Shown here in pieces: positions 1-5,103 of a DNA stretch of 5,103 nucleotides. The stretch is from Acidobacteriaceae bacterium (GTDB taxonomy: Bacteria > Acidobacteriota > Terriglobia > Terriglobales > Acidobacteriaceae), in contig PMTP01000133.1 of the NCBI GenBank assembly GCA_003167305.1, positions 13,423 to 18,525 on the forward strand, written 5' to 3'. The translations under genes were made by a program, and so were the position numbers. Below the pieces are notes generated by a model. That model was given only the letters and a program-made list of their open reading frames with translations, did no database searches and had not been told where the DNA came from. The first letter of the stretch is position 1. Each line of letters begins with the position of its first letter.

Positions 1-1749
1 AAATCGATCTCGTTTGTGCGCGAGCATGGACTGGCGGTGGTGCGGCTCGACGAACCGGGCATGCCGATGACGATGGTGGCTCCCGCGCCCAACCCGGCCA
101 CGCTCAACGGCGAAGTGGATTGGATTTACCTGGAAGAGCTGGAGGCGCGCAGCAATCAATTTTGGTCGCCGGACTCGATGCGGCTGGCCTATCTGGAGAT
201 GAACGAGGCCAGCGTGCCGGAGTATCCCATCACCAACTGGATTCCTACGCACGCAACGGTGGAGCAACAGCGCTATCCGCAGCCGGGCGACGCCAACCCC
301 GCGGTCCGCGTGGGCGTGGTCAGCGCCAGAGACCCGGACGGCGGCAAGACGGTGTGGGTGACTCTTCCGATTCGCGCCGGGCAGGATTATATTCCGCGCT
401 TCGGCTGGGTGGACGCGAAGACGCTGTGGATCGAGACGCTGAGCCGCGACCAGAAGCATCGCGACCTCTACTTTGCCGACGCCGCGACGGGGCAGGCGCA
501 CGTGGTGCTGCAACTCGCGGACGACAAGTTTTTCGACGACAAGTACGGCATCACGGTGGGCAACGGGGCGATTGTGCTGACGAATTGGAGCGACGGGCAC
601 AATCACCTTTACCTCTACAGCTATGACCAGGCCGACCCGGCCCACGCCACAGCCAAACTGGAGCGGCAACTGACGCAAGGCGCCTTCGAGGTGGGCGAGG
701 TCTTGCGCGTGGACACCGCGGGCAAGATTGTTGACTATGCATCGAACGAGGGCAGTCCGCTCGATCAGCAGTTGTGGCAGGTGAACTTCGCGGGAGAACG
801 GAAGCAGTTGAGTATGGGCGTAGGCTGGCATGAAGGCAAGTTCGCCCCGGCGGGCAGCGCGTTTGTAGACAAGCAATCGGCGCGCATGGAGCCGCCGACG
901 GTGCGGCTGTGCACGGAGGCGGAAAAGTGCGTCGTCTTCTGGAAGGCGCAGACGTTGGAGCTTTACCAGTTGCGCGCGCCGGAACAGATGGAGGTCAAGG
1001 CCCACGACGGGACAGCTCTCTACGCCACACTGCTGCTGCCCCAAGGCGCAACCACTCCGGCAAGCGTGCCGCTGATTGTGAATCCCTACGGAGGCCCCGG
1101 CTCGCCGACGGTCGTCAACCGCTGGCACGATAGCCTGCTCTTCGACGAGCTGCTGGCTGAGCATGGCTTCGCGGTGCTGCACACCGACAATCGCGGGATG
1201 GGCGGACGGGGACGCGCCTTTGCCCAGGCCGCTTATCATAACTTCGGCGCGGTGCAGTTAGAGGATCAACTGACCGTGGTGGACGCGGCGCTGGCGCAGT
1301 ACCCGCAACTGGACCCCAGGCGGCTGGGCTGGTGGGGCTGGAGCTGGGGCGGGACGTTCACGCTCTATGCAATGTCGCACTCGGAGCGCTTCCGCGCAGG
1401 GGTTGCGGTGGCGCCGGTGACCGACTGGCGCAACTACGACTCGATCTATACCGAGCGCTACATGAGCCAGCCGGCGGAGTTTGCCGCCGGTTACAAGGAT
1501 TTCTCGGTGGTCAACTCGGCGGCTCGCCTGAAGGGGCGGCTGCTGCTGGCGCATGGAACCGGCGACGACAATGTCCACATGGAAAACTCCGTGCAATTTG
1601 TGCAGAAGCTGATTGAGGCGGAGATCCCTTACGACCTGCAACTCTATCCGCGCAAGACGCACTCGATTGCCGGCGGGGATGTGCGGACGCATCTGTACAA
1701 CCGCATTCTGGCGCATTTTGAGGAGTATCTGAAGCCGCCGTTACAATGA
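1..1749 (+). CDS. Dipeptidyl peptidase IV-like serine peptidase (family S9B), 5' end missing
   Basis: The frame is open from base 1 and stops at TGA 1747-1749, giving 582 codons. The missing start lies left of the window, and the in-frame GTG at 16 is internal. Family S9 enzymes cut short peptides after a penultimate Pro or Ala and usually act in the periplasm or at the cell surface. Numbering from base 1, the first ~330 residues are beta-propeller with the paired glutamates E45-E46 (DWIYLEEL), which match the DPP IV double-Glu motif that holds the substrate N-terminus. The C-terminal alpha/beta hydrolase domain has Y363 (oxyanion tyrosine), nucleophile S448 in GWSWGG, pocket residues W476, Y479 and Y483 (YDSIYTERYM), D522 with N524 in HGTGDDNVH, and H554. 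The triad is therefore complete. Human DPP IV has the Glu pair at 205-206, so I infer that roughly 150 residues, including any signal peptide, are missing. The residue after the nucleophile is Trp rather than the usual Tyr. The family is certain; exact specificity is inferred. Confidence 0.95.
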   Translation, partial: KSISFVREHGLAVVRLDEPGMPMTMVAPAPNPATLNGEVDWIYLEELEARSNQFWSPDSMRLAYLEMNEASVPEYPITNWIPTHATVEQQRYPQPGDANPAVRVGVVSARDPDGGKTVWVTLPIRAGQDYIPRFGWVDAKTLWIETLSRDQKHRDLYFADAATGQAHVVLQLADDKFFDDKYGITVGNGAIVLTNWSDGHNHLYLYSYDQADPAHATAKLERQLTQGAFEVGEVLRVDTAGKIVDYASNEGSPLDQQLWQVNFAGERKQLSMGVGWHEGKFAPAGSAFVDKQSARMEPPTVRLCTEAEKCVVFWKAQTLELYQLRAPEQMEVKAHDGTALYATLLLPQGATTPASVPLIVNPYGGPGSPTVVNRWHDSLLFDELLAEHGFAVLHTDNRGMGGRGRAFAQAAYHNFGAVQLEDQLTVVDAALAQYPQLDPRRLGWWGWSWGGTFTLYAMSHSERFRAGVAVAPVTDWRNYDSIYTERYMSQPAEFAAGYKDFSVVNSAARLKGRLLLAHGTGDDNVHMENSVQFVQKLIEAEIPYDLQLYPRKTHSIAGGDVRTHLYNRILAHFEEYLKPPLQ

Positions 1750-1818
1750 GCGCGCAGCCTTCTTGGTCGCACAGCCCAACCGTTTGCATGAACCGTCGCA
1801 AATCAAGCTCGCAACCAG

Positions 1819-1971
1819 CTAGATCGCGTGGCGGCGGAAAATATCGTCCTTGTCACGACTGGGGCAGTCGGAGCACTCCAGACAGCAGACCAGCAGCACG
1901 GCTATGCCTATTGTGACCAGAACGGAGATGGCGTTTCCGTCGTTCGCAAACCAGTGAATCAGGCTATCCAT
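1819..1971 (-). CDS. Candidate 50-residue single-pass membrane protein with clustered cysteines
   Basis: I do not recognise a family. The reading frame on the minus strand starts at ATG 1969-1971 and ends at TAG 1819-1821. I chose this start because TTGGGG (complement of 1979-1984) sits 7 bases upstream, whereas the ATG six bases earlier is too close to it. The frame itself is open to an ATG at 2022. The product has a short polar N-terminus (MDSLIHWFANDGN), one hydrophobic stretch at about residues 14-31, a juxtamembrane cysteine cluster (CCLECSDC; C29, C30, C33, C36) and a charged tail (SRDKDDIFRRHAI). That order of segments is what a small membrane protein looks like, and the plus-strand frames here give no such pattern. 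It is convergent with the peptidase gene and divergent from the polymerase gene. Without homologues it could still be a chance ORF. Confidence 0.4.
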   Translation of the reverse strand: MDSLIHWFANDGNAISVLVTIGIAVLLVCCLECSDCPSRDKDDIFRRHAI

Positions 1972-1978
1972 CGTCATA

Positions 1979-1984
1979 CCCCAA
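1979..1984 (-). promoter_or_regulatory. Possible ribosome binding site of the small membrane protein
   Basis: On the minus strand TTGGGG precedes ATG 1969-1971 with a 7-base spacer. It is only a partial match to the anti-Shine-Dalgarno complement. Its value is in favouring the 50-residue start over the ATG at 1975-1977, which would leave a 1-base spacer. Confidence 0.3.
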
Positions 1985-2119
1985 GAACAAGATATCCCAA
2001 ATGTTTGACGTTGAATGGACACTCTGGCTCACATGTTTTGGAGCATTTTTTTAGCCGGAATCCTCGCGCGTCAAGGCCCTTATCGGCAATTATTCACAGT
2101 TCTCCACTTGATTTTAAGA

Positions 2120-2140
2120 GAAGATAGGGCGAAGATAGGG
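2120..2140 (+). repeat. Tandem direct repeat GAAGATAGGG x2 covering the polymerase ribosome binding site
   Basis: The ten bases GAAGATAGGG occur at 2120-2129 and again at 2131-2140, separated by a single C. The second copy supplies AGGG 5 bases before ATG 2146, which works as a Shine-Dalgarno element and supports that start. The first copy is 16 bases from the ATG, too far to serve this start. The repeat is seen directly. Whether it is a regulator or translation-control site, or only a small slippage duplication, is unknown. Confidence 0.7.
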
Positions 2141-2145
2141 ACACA

Positions 2146-3537
2146 ATGGTAATTGGTTCCAATTCGGCGTCGGCTCCTGCTGCCGGGAAGCGGCCGGAGG
2201 AGTTGCAAAACGTCGAGCCGGAGGCCGCATCCGCTCCGCGACAGCCGGAGGGCCGCACCCAGAGCGGTCCGCTGCTGAACTGGCTCTTCGTCGATATGAA
2301 CTCTTTTTTTGCCTCGGTGGAGCAGGATGCGCGCCCCGAGCTGCGTGGCCGCCCGGTGGGCATTGTACCCATGATGGCAGACACAACCTGTTGCATTGCC
2401 GCCAGTTACGAGGCAAAATCCTTTGGCGTGAAGACTGGAACCATGGTGGCCGACGCCAAGCGGATGTGCCCAGGCCTGGTGCTGGTGGAGGCGCGGCACG
2501 AGCTGTATGTCGCGTACCATCACCGCATCGTCGAGGCCGTGGAGAGCTGCCTGCCGGTGACGGCTGTGCTCTCCGTGGACGAGATGGCCTGCCGGCTGAT
2601 GGGCCGGGAGCGGCCGCTGCTGGCGGCGATGAAGCTGGGGCGCCAGATAAAGGCGCGCATCCTGGAGCGGGTTGGCCCGATGATGCGCAGCTCGGTCGGT
2701 CTGGCCACGAATCGCTATCTCGCCAAGGTGGCCAGCGACATGGAGAAGCCGGACGGCCTGGTGGCGCTGACTCCGGATATTTTGCCTGGAGCGTTGCGGC
2801 AACTGGCGCTGCGCGACCTGCCGGGCATCGGCGCGCGCATGGAGAAGCGGCTGAACGCCCAGGGCATTCGCACCATGGACGATCTGCTGGCGCTCGATTG
2901 CGACAACTCCGGGCAAGTGTGGGGATCGGTGCTGGGCGAGCGGCTGTGGCATTGGCTGCATGGCGAAGACTTCGACATGGACGAGGTTGAGCACCTGAAG
3001 TCGATGAGCCACCAGCACGTGCTCGCCCCCGAGATGCGTACCCCGGAGAAGGCCTGGGCAGTGGCGCACAAGCTGCTGCACAAGGCGGCGATGCGGCTGC
3101 GCGTGAGCGATTTGTGGGCCAGCAGCATTGGCCTGGCCATCGGCTTTGCCGTTCCGCGTGGCGAAAAAAAGCCGGTGAGCAGTTTCGGCGTTCCCACGCG
3201 GGGATGGAAGAGCGAAGTGCGGCTGAGCGAGTGCCAGGACAATCTGACGTTGATCGCCGCGCTGAGCCGCTTGTGGGCTTCGCGGCCCACCGGGCCGAAG
3301 TACGACCGGCCCTACTTTGTGGGCGTGCATCTGAACGGCCTGGTGCCCGGAGCTCTACATTCGCTGAACCTCTTTGACGGATCGGAGCAGGAGCAGCACC
3401 GCGCGCGCCTGCTGACCGCGATGGACGCGATCAACAACAAGTACGGCCTGAGCACGCTGGCCCCGGCCACCATGCTGACCGCCTTCAAGGCCGCCCCCAC
3501 GCGCATCGCCTTTCATACCATTCCTGAGATGTTTTGA
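2146..3537 (+). CDS. Y-family translesion DNA polymerase (ImpB/MucB/SamB-type, DinB/UmuC superfamily)
   Basis: This is a complete 463-residue gene. Y-family polymerases extend DNA across damaged template bases with low fidelity. Catalytic carboxylates are D50 in the VDMNSFF motif and D145-E146 in SVDE. F55 sits at the steric-gate position that excludes ribonucleotides. The finger motif is YEAKSFGVKTG (88-98), and the palm motif GLATNRYLAKVASDMEKPDG spans 185-204. A helix-hairpin-helix thumb follows (DLPGIGARMEKRL, 224-236), then a little-finger domain from about 286. Near the C-terminus SLNLFD (406-411) resembles the beta-clamp binding motif of UmuC (QLNLF). The protein is longer than E. coli DinB (351 residues), partly through a Pro/Ala/Glu-rich, probably disordered N-terminal extension of about 45 residues. 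ATG 2146 is chosen because AGGG lies 5 bases upstream and no usable start lies between it and motif I. Relatives with DEMACRL after the catalytic pair are, from memory, often labelled ImpB; that refers to mutagenesis protein ImpB, not type VI secretion. No recA, lexA, umuD or imuA is adjacent. Confidence 0.95.
   Translation: MVIGSNSASAPAAGKRPEELQNVEPEAASAPRQPEGRTQSGPLLNWLFVDMNSFFASVEQDARPELRGRPVGIVPMMADTTCCIAASYEAKSFGVKTGTMVADAKRMCPGLVLVEARHELYVAYHHRIVEAVESCLPVTAVLSVDEMACRLMGRERPLLAAMKLGRQIKARILERVGPMMRSSVGLATNRYLAKVASDMEKPDGLVALTPDILPGALRQLALRDLPGIGARMEKRLNAQGIRTMDDLLALDCDNSGQVWGSVLGERLWHWLHGEDFDMDEVEHLKSMSHQHVLAPEMRTPEKAWAVAHKLLHKAAMRLRVSDLWASSIGLAIGFAVPRGEKKPVSSFGVPTRGWKSEVRLSECQDNLTLIAALSRLWASRPTGPKYDRPYFVGVHLNGLVPGALHSLNLFDGSEQEQHRARLLTAMDAINNKYGLSTLAPATMLTAFKAAPTRIAFHTIPEMF
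2151..2164 (+). repeat. Perfect 14-base inverted repeat AATTGGTTCCAATT just inside the polymerase gene
   Basis: The arms AATTGG and CCAATT are perfectly complementary around a central TT and begin two bases after the ATG. As RNA it could fold only into a short 5-base-pair stem with a 4-base loop. As DNA it has the form of a dimeric-repressor operator placed where binding would block transcription or initiation. It does not match the LexA boxes I know (GAAC-N4-GTTC or GTTC-N7-GTTC). The palindrome is seen directly; a function is speculative. Confidence 0.5.
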
Positions 3538-3659
3538 GATGGGCAAATGGCCGGGGGAGATCGATGAGCGAAATGCCCTTTTGACAACAACTGGGATTCC
3601 TGCGCGGCATACCGATGAACGCTAGCCGACTTCGGGGGACTATTCTCTGCCAACTCGTA

Positions 3660-4025
3660 TTAACCAGCTACGACAGGCTGCCAAAGCTCGACACGATTTC
3701 CTTCCGGATCGGTTATCCAGCCAAACTTCCCGAAGTCATAGCTTTCGCGTTTTGGATCAATGGTGACACCTTCCTCTATCAAACGGTCCAGCAGACCATC
3801 CAGATCGTCCACCTGGAGATTAATCATTGCTTTCTGTGCCGGAGGGAAGTAGGTATTGTCTTGTTTGAAATAAGCGAAGACGACCTGAGCATGTTGTGTC
3901 GGGGCAGGAAATGCGAAAGATCCGTCGGACTTCACCAGACCGAGATGCCGCTCATACCATTGATATAGAGCTTTTGGATCATCCGCTCGCAAAAAAATAC
4001 CGCCAAAGCCAGTAATTGAAGCCAT
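3660..4025 (-). CDS. VOC superfamily protein (glyoxalase/bleomycin-resistance fold)
   Basis: This is a complete 121-residue minus-strand gene (ATG 4023-4025, TAA 3660-3662). The start is fixed by AGGAGG 4 bases upstream; the frame is open further upstream but that part has no family similarity. It shows two beta-alpha-beta-beta-beta modules. Module 1 has ITGFGGIFLRADDPKALYQW (4-23) then YERHLGL. Module 2 has AMINLQVDDLDGLLDRLIEEGV (66-87). The ending FGKFGWITDPEGNRVELWQP (98-117) is typical of the superfamily. VOC members include glyoxalase I, dioxygenases and antibiotic-binding proteins, probably cytoplasmic here. Of the usual metal ligands only E113 is obvious: the first strand has Gly-Gly where His is expected, and the second module starts with Asn. 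A metal-independent or binding role is therefore possible. The gene is convergent with the polymerase (122 bases apart). Its GC is about 49% by my count, against 67% in a sampled polymerase line, which hints at transfer. The substrate cannot be told. Confidence 0.9.
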   Translation of the reverse strand: MASITGFGGIFLRADDPKALYQWYERHLGLVKSDGSFAFPAPTQHAQVVFAYFKQDNTYFPPAQKAMINLQVDDLDGLLDRLIEEGVTIDPKRESYDFGKFGWITDPEGNRVELWQPVVAG

Positions 4026-4029
4026 GCAA

Positions 4030-4035
4030 CCTCCT
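4030..4035 (-). promoter_or_regulatory. Strong ribosome binding site of the VOC gene (AGGAGG)
   Basis: The plus strand reads CCTCCT, so the minus-strand mRNA carries a perfect AGGAGG 4 bases before ATG 4025. This decides the start against the longer open frame reaching 4100 and suggests efficient translation. It is a much better site than those of the other genes in the window. Confidence 0.85.
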
Positions 4036-4370
4036 ATGGGGAACCTTTGTCCAGTGCTAACGCCTGGAGATTCACAGTCTACCAACAGTTCGAATAGCAC
4101 GCAATGGATTCGTAACGGAAAACGCCGACATCACTCCGAGCGACTCTCGGTTGGCGCCAAATCGCATCTGCCTTAGCCGAGCCCAACACCAGACTCAAAC
4201 CGGTAGAGATTCCGTTCCATTTGCCCGCCGGTCCCAGTTTCCAGACGAGTCGAAACCCGCTTTCTCCGCCCGCCGCGAACTTTTTTCGCTCAGTCGCGTA
4301 CTCTTTGCATCCCCGTGCGCCCCTCCCCGCTTCGCGTTTTTGGATAGCGTTTTCATTGTTGAGGCCGGAA

Positions 4371-4383
4371 GTTCATACTGAAC
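4371..4383. repeat. Perfect 13-base palindrome GTTCATACTGAAC upstream of the lipoprotein
   Basis: The arms GTTCA and TGAAC pair perfectly around TAC, 75 bases before the lipoprotein ATG. The form suits an operator for a dimeric regulator of either divergent gene. The arm polarity (GTTC...GAAC) is opposite to the Gram-positive LexA box, so I do not call it an SOS site. No regulator gene is in view. Confidence 0.4.
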
Positions 4384-4445
4384 AGATAGGCTTGTGCGGG
4401 GGTGTCTTGACGGGCAGGCCTGACAGCGCCAGGATATTGGAAAGA

Positions 4446-4452
4446 AGGGGGG
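4446..4452 (+). promoter_or_regulatory. Ribosome binding site of the lipoprotein (AGGGGGG)
   Basis: A purine-rich AGGGGGG ends 6 bases before ATG 4459. It supports this start, which also gives a proper lipoprotein signal peptide directly after it. Confidence 0.6.
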
Positions 4453-4458
4453 ATCGGC

Positions 4459-5103
4459 ATGGGGAACCTGGGGCGGAGCGCGGCATTTTCTATCGGAATC
4501 GGAGTGAGCCTGTTCATGACGGCTTGCGGCGGCGGAGGAGGCACAAACCATCTTTCCCCAACACCCTACACGCTGACTGTAAACTCGGCCAATCCCGCCA
4601 GCGGCGTGATCATCACGGCCTCTCCCGCGGACAACAACAGCGCGGCCAGCGGAAGCACCAGCTTTACACTCACCTATAATTCGGGGACTGCGGTTACACT
4701 GACCGCGCCGGCCACTTCGGGTGGCAATACATTTGTCTCCTGGAGCGGAGGATGCACATCCACCACTGTTACCTGTTCTGTGACGCTGAACGCCAATACC
4801 ACCGTCACCGCCAACTATGCCGCTCCGGTAACTTACATGCTCACCGTAAATTCGACCAATCCGTCCAGCGGCGTGACCATCGAGTACAACAATCCGCTGA
4901 ACAACGTCATCATTCCGGGCATTACCAGCTTTACGGTCACTGAGCCTCCCGGTACGACGCTCGTTATGACGGCGCCGGCCACCGCGAGCGGCAATTCCTT
5001 CGCCTCGTGGACCGGATGCACCACATCTTCCACCGTCACCTGCAACGTGAAGCTGAACGCCAATACCACTGTCACCGCTAACTACACCACGCTGGCAGCT
5101 ACG
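4459..5103 (+). CDS. Secreted lipoprotein with divergent InlB B-type repeats, 3' end missing
   Basis: The frame runs from ATG 4459 to the window end without a stop (215 codons). Residues 1-23 form a lipoprotein signal peptide: short n-region with R6, hydrophobic AAFSIGIGVSLFM (8-20), and a lipobox-like MTAC with the lipidated cysteine at C23, followed by a poly-Gly spacer (24-28). The -3 Met is less common than Leu. After a short linker come two 89-residue repeats starting at Y37 and Y126. Each opens with Y-x-LTVNS-x-NP-x-SGV, carries FxSWxG near the middle and ends with LNANTTVTANY. Each holds a cysteine pair (C99/C106 and C187/C195) likely to form a disulfide outside the cytoplasm. The pattern fits the divergent InlB B-repeat type of small beta-rich domain, common in large surface proteins of environmental bacteria. 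Export and lipid anchoring are well supported. The ligand and any further domains lie beyond the edge. Function unknown; adhesion or extracellular binding is a guess. Confidence 0.88.
   Translation, partial: MGNLGRSAAFSIGIGVSLFMTACGGGGGTNHLSPTPYTLTVNSANPASGVIITASPADNNSAASGSTSFTLTYNSGTAVTLTAPATSGGNTFVSWSGGCTSTTVTCSVTLNANTTVTANYAAPVTYMLTVNSTNPSSGVTIEYNNPLNNVIIPGITSFTVTEPPGTTLVMTAPATASGNSFASWTGCTTSSTVTCNVKLNANTTVTANYTTLAAT
4567..5103 (+). repeat. Two in-register 267-base coding repeats within the lipoprotein
   Basis: Unit 1 covers 4567-4833 and unit 2 starts at 4834. Matching segments are offset by exactly 267 bases (89 codons); for example CTGAACGCCAATACCAC occurs at 4786 and again at 5053. 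The ends of the units are nearly identical in DNA while the middles have diverged (residues 53-75 versus 142-164), which indicates tandem duplication with uneven divergence. More units may follow beyond the window. Confidence 0.85.

Larger units (their letters stand above)
4026..4458. other. Divergent non-coding region between the VOC gene and the lipoprotein
   Basis: These 433 bases separate two divergently transcribed genes and should hold both promoters. I find no convincing protein gene: the overlapping short frames have odd Arg/Ser/Pro-rich composition and no good ribosome binding site. Visible items are the AGGAGG site of the VOC gene, an imperfect stem at 4146-4181 (CTCGGTT pairing with AGCCGAG, one G-U, no T-tract), the perfect palindrome at 4371-4383, and TTGACG at 4407-4412 without a matching -10 box at normal spacing. 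The leader of the lipoprotein may be long. No known riboswitch was recognised. Confidence 0.6.

Noticed and set aside
1258..1801. Minus-strand open frames opposite the 3' end of the peptidase gene
   Set aside because: They lie across the catalytic domain coding sequence, have low-complexity composition and no recognisable domains or good ribosome binding site.
1783..1802. Small inverted repeat TTTGC ... GCAAA after the peptidase gene
   Set aside because: A five-pair AT-containing stem with a 10-base loop and no T-tract is not convincing as a terminator.
2048..2074. Possible minus-strand promoter for the small protein (TTGACG, 15 bases, TAAAAA)
   Set aside because: The -35 is good but the spacing is short and the -10 is only 4 of 6; such matches are expected by chance.
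1828..2127. Plus-strand 99-codon frame overlapping the small membrane protein candidate
   Set aside because: Its composition is unstructured with no hydrophobic core or motif, and it lies opposite a frame with a much more protein-like pattern.
2080..3330. Long minus-strand open frame (416 codons) opposite the polymerase gene
   Set aside because: It is antisense to a clearly functional polymerase. Its product is Arg/His/Gln/Leu-rich with no domain pattern, as expected for a shadow frame in GC-rich DNA.
2146..3537. Reading the polymerase as a type VI secretion protein because of the ImpB family name
   Set aside because: The catalytic D50, D145, E146 and the polymerase domains are plain. ImpB here refers to a mutagenesis polymerase, and no secretion genes are nearby.
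3541..3582. Possible terminator after the polymerase gene (GGGCA ... TGCCC then TTTT)
   Set aside because: The stem is only 5 base pairs around a loop of about 28 bases and the T-run is four, too weak to call.
4076..4104. Possible minus-strand promoter for the VOC gene (TTGCGT, 17 bases, TAGACT)
   Set aside because: The spacing is right, but the boxes match the consensus at only 3 and 4 of 6 positions.
4195..4551. Minus-strand 118-codon frame over the lipoprotein start
   Set aside because: It overlaps the well-supported signal peptide region, is Ser/Arg/Pro-rich, and has no ribosome binding site or domain.

Overview
This GC-rich window carries parts or all of four well-supported protein genes and one weaker small-ORF candidate. 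I infer a soil-type Gram-negative bacterium, most likely an acidobacterium. The reasons are an S9B dipeptidyl peptidase IV-like enzyme, a lipoprotein with Thr/Asn/Ser-rich divergent InlB B-type repeats, and high GC in most genes. No taxonomic marker is present, so this assignment is an inference.

Layout: positions 1-1749 (+) are the 3' part of a DPP IV-like serine peptidase that is cut by the left edge. A candidate 50-residue membrane protein lies at 1819-1971 (-). A complete Y-family translesion DNA polymerase occupies 2146-3537 (+). It has a short tandem repeat at its ribosome binding site and a 14-base palindrome just inside the gene. Convergent to it is a VOC (glyoxalase/bleomycin-resistance fold) protein at 3660-4025 (-), which has a near-perfect ribosome binding site and distinctly lower GC. 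A 433-base non-coding divergent region (4026-4458) follows and contains a perfect short palindrome. A secreted repeat lipoprotein begins at 4459 (+) and runs off the right edge.

The genes do not form an obvious pathway. Strand changes and spacing indicate separate transcription units: peptide degradation in the envelope, damage-tolerant DNA synthesis, a small-molecule-fold protein of unknown substrate, and a cell-surface lipoprotein. I find no CRISPR array, tRNA, rRNA, transposase or defence cassette, and I do not claim a new multi-gene system. The points most worth a second look are the Cys-rich mini membrane protein, the polymerase's mixed architecture with its start-site repeats, and the compositional contrast of the VOC gene.
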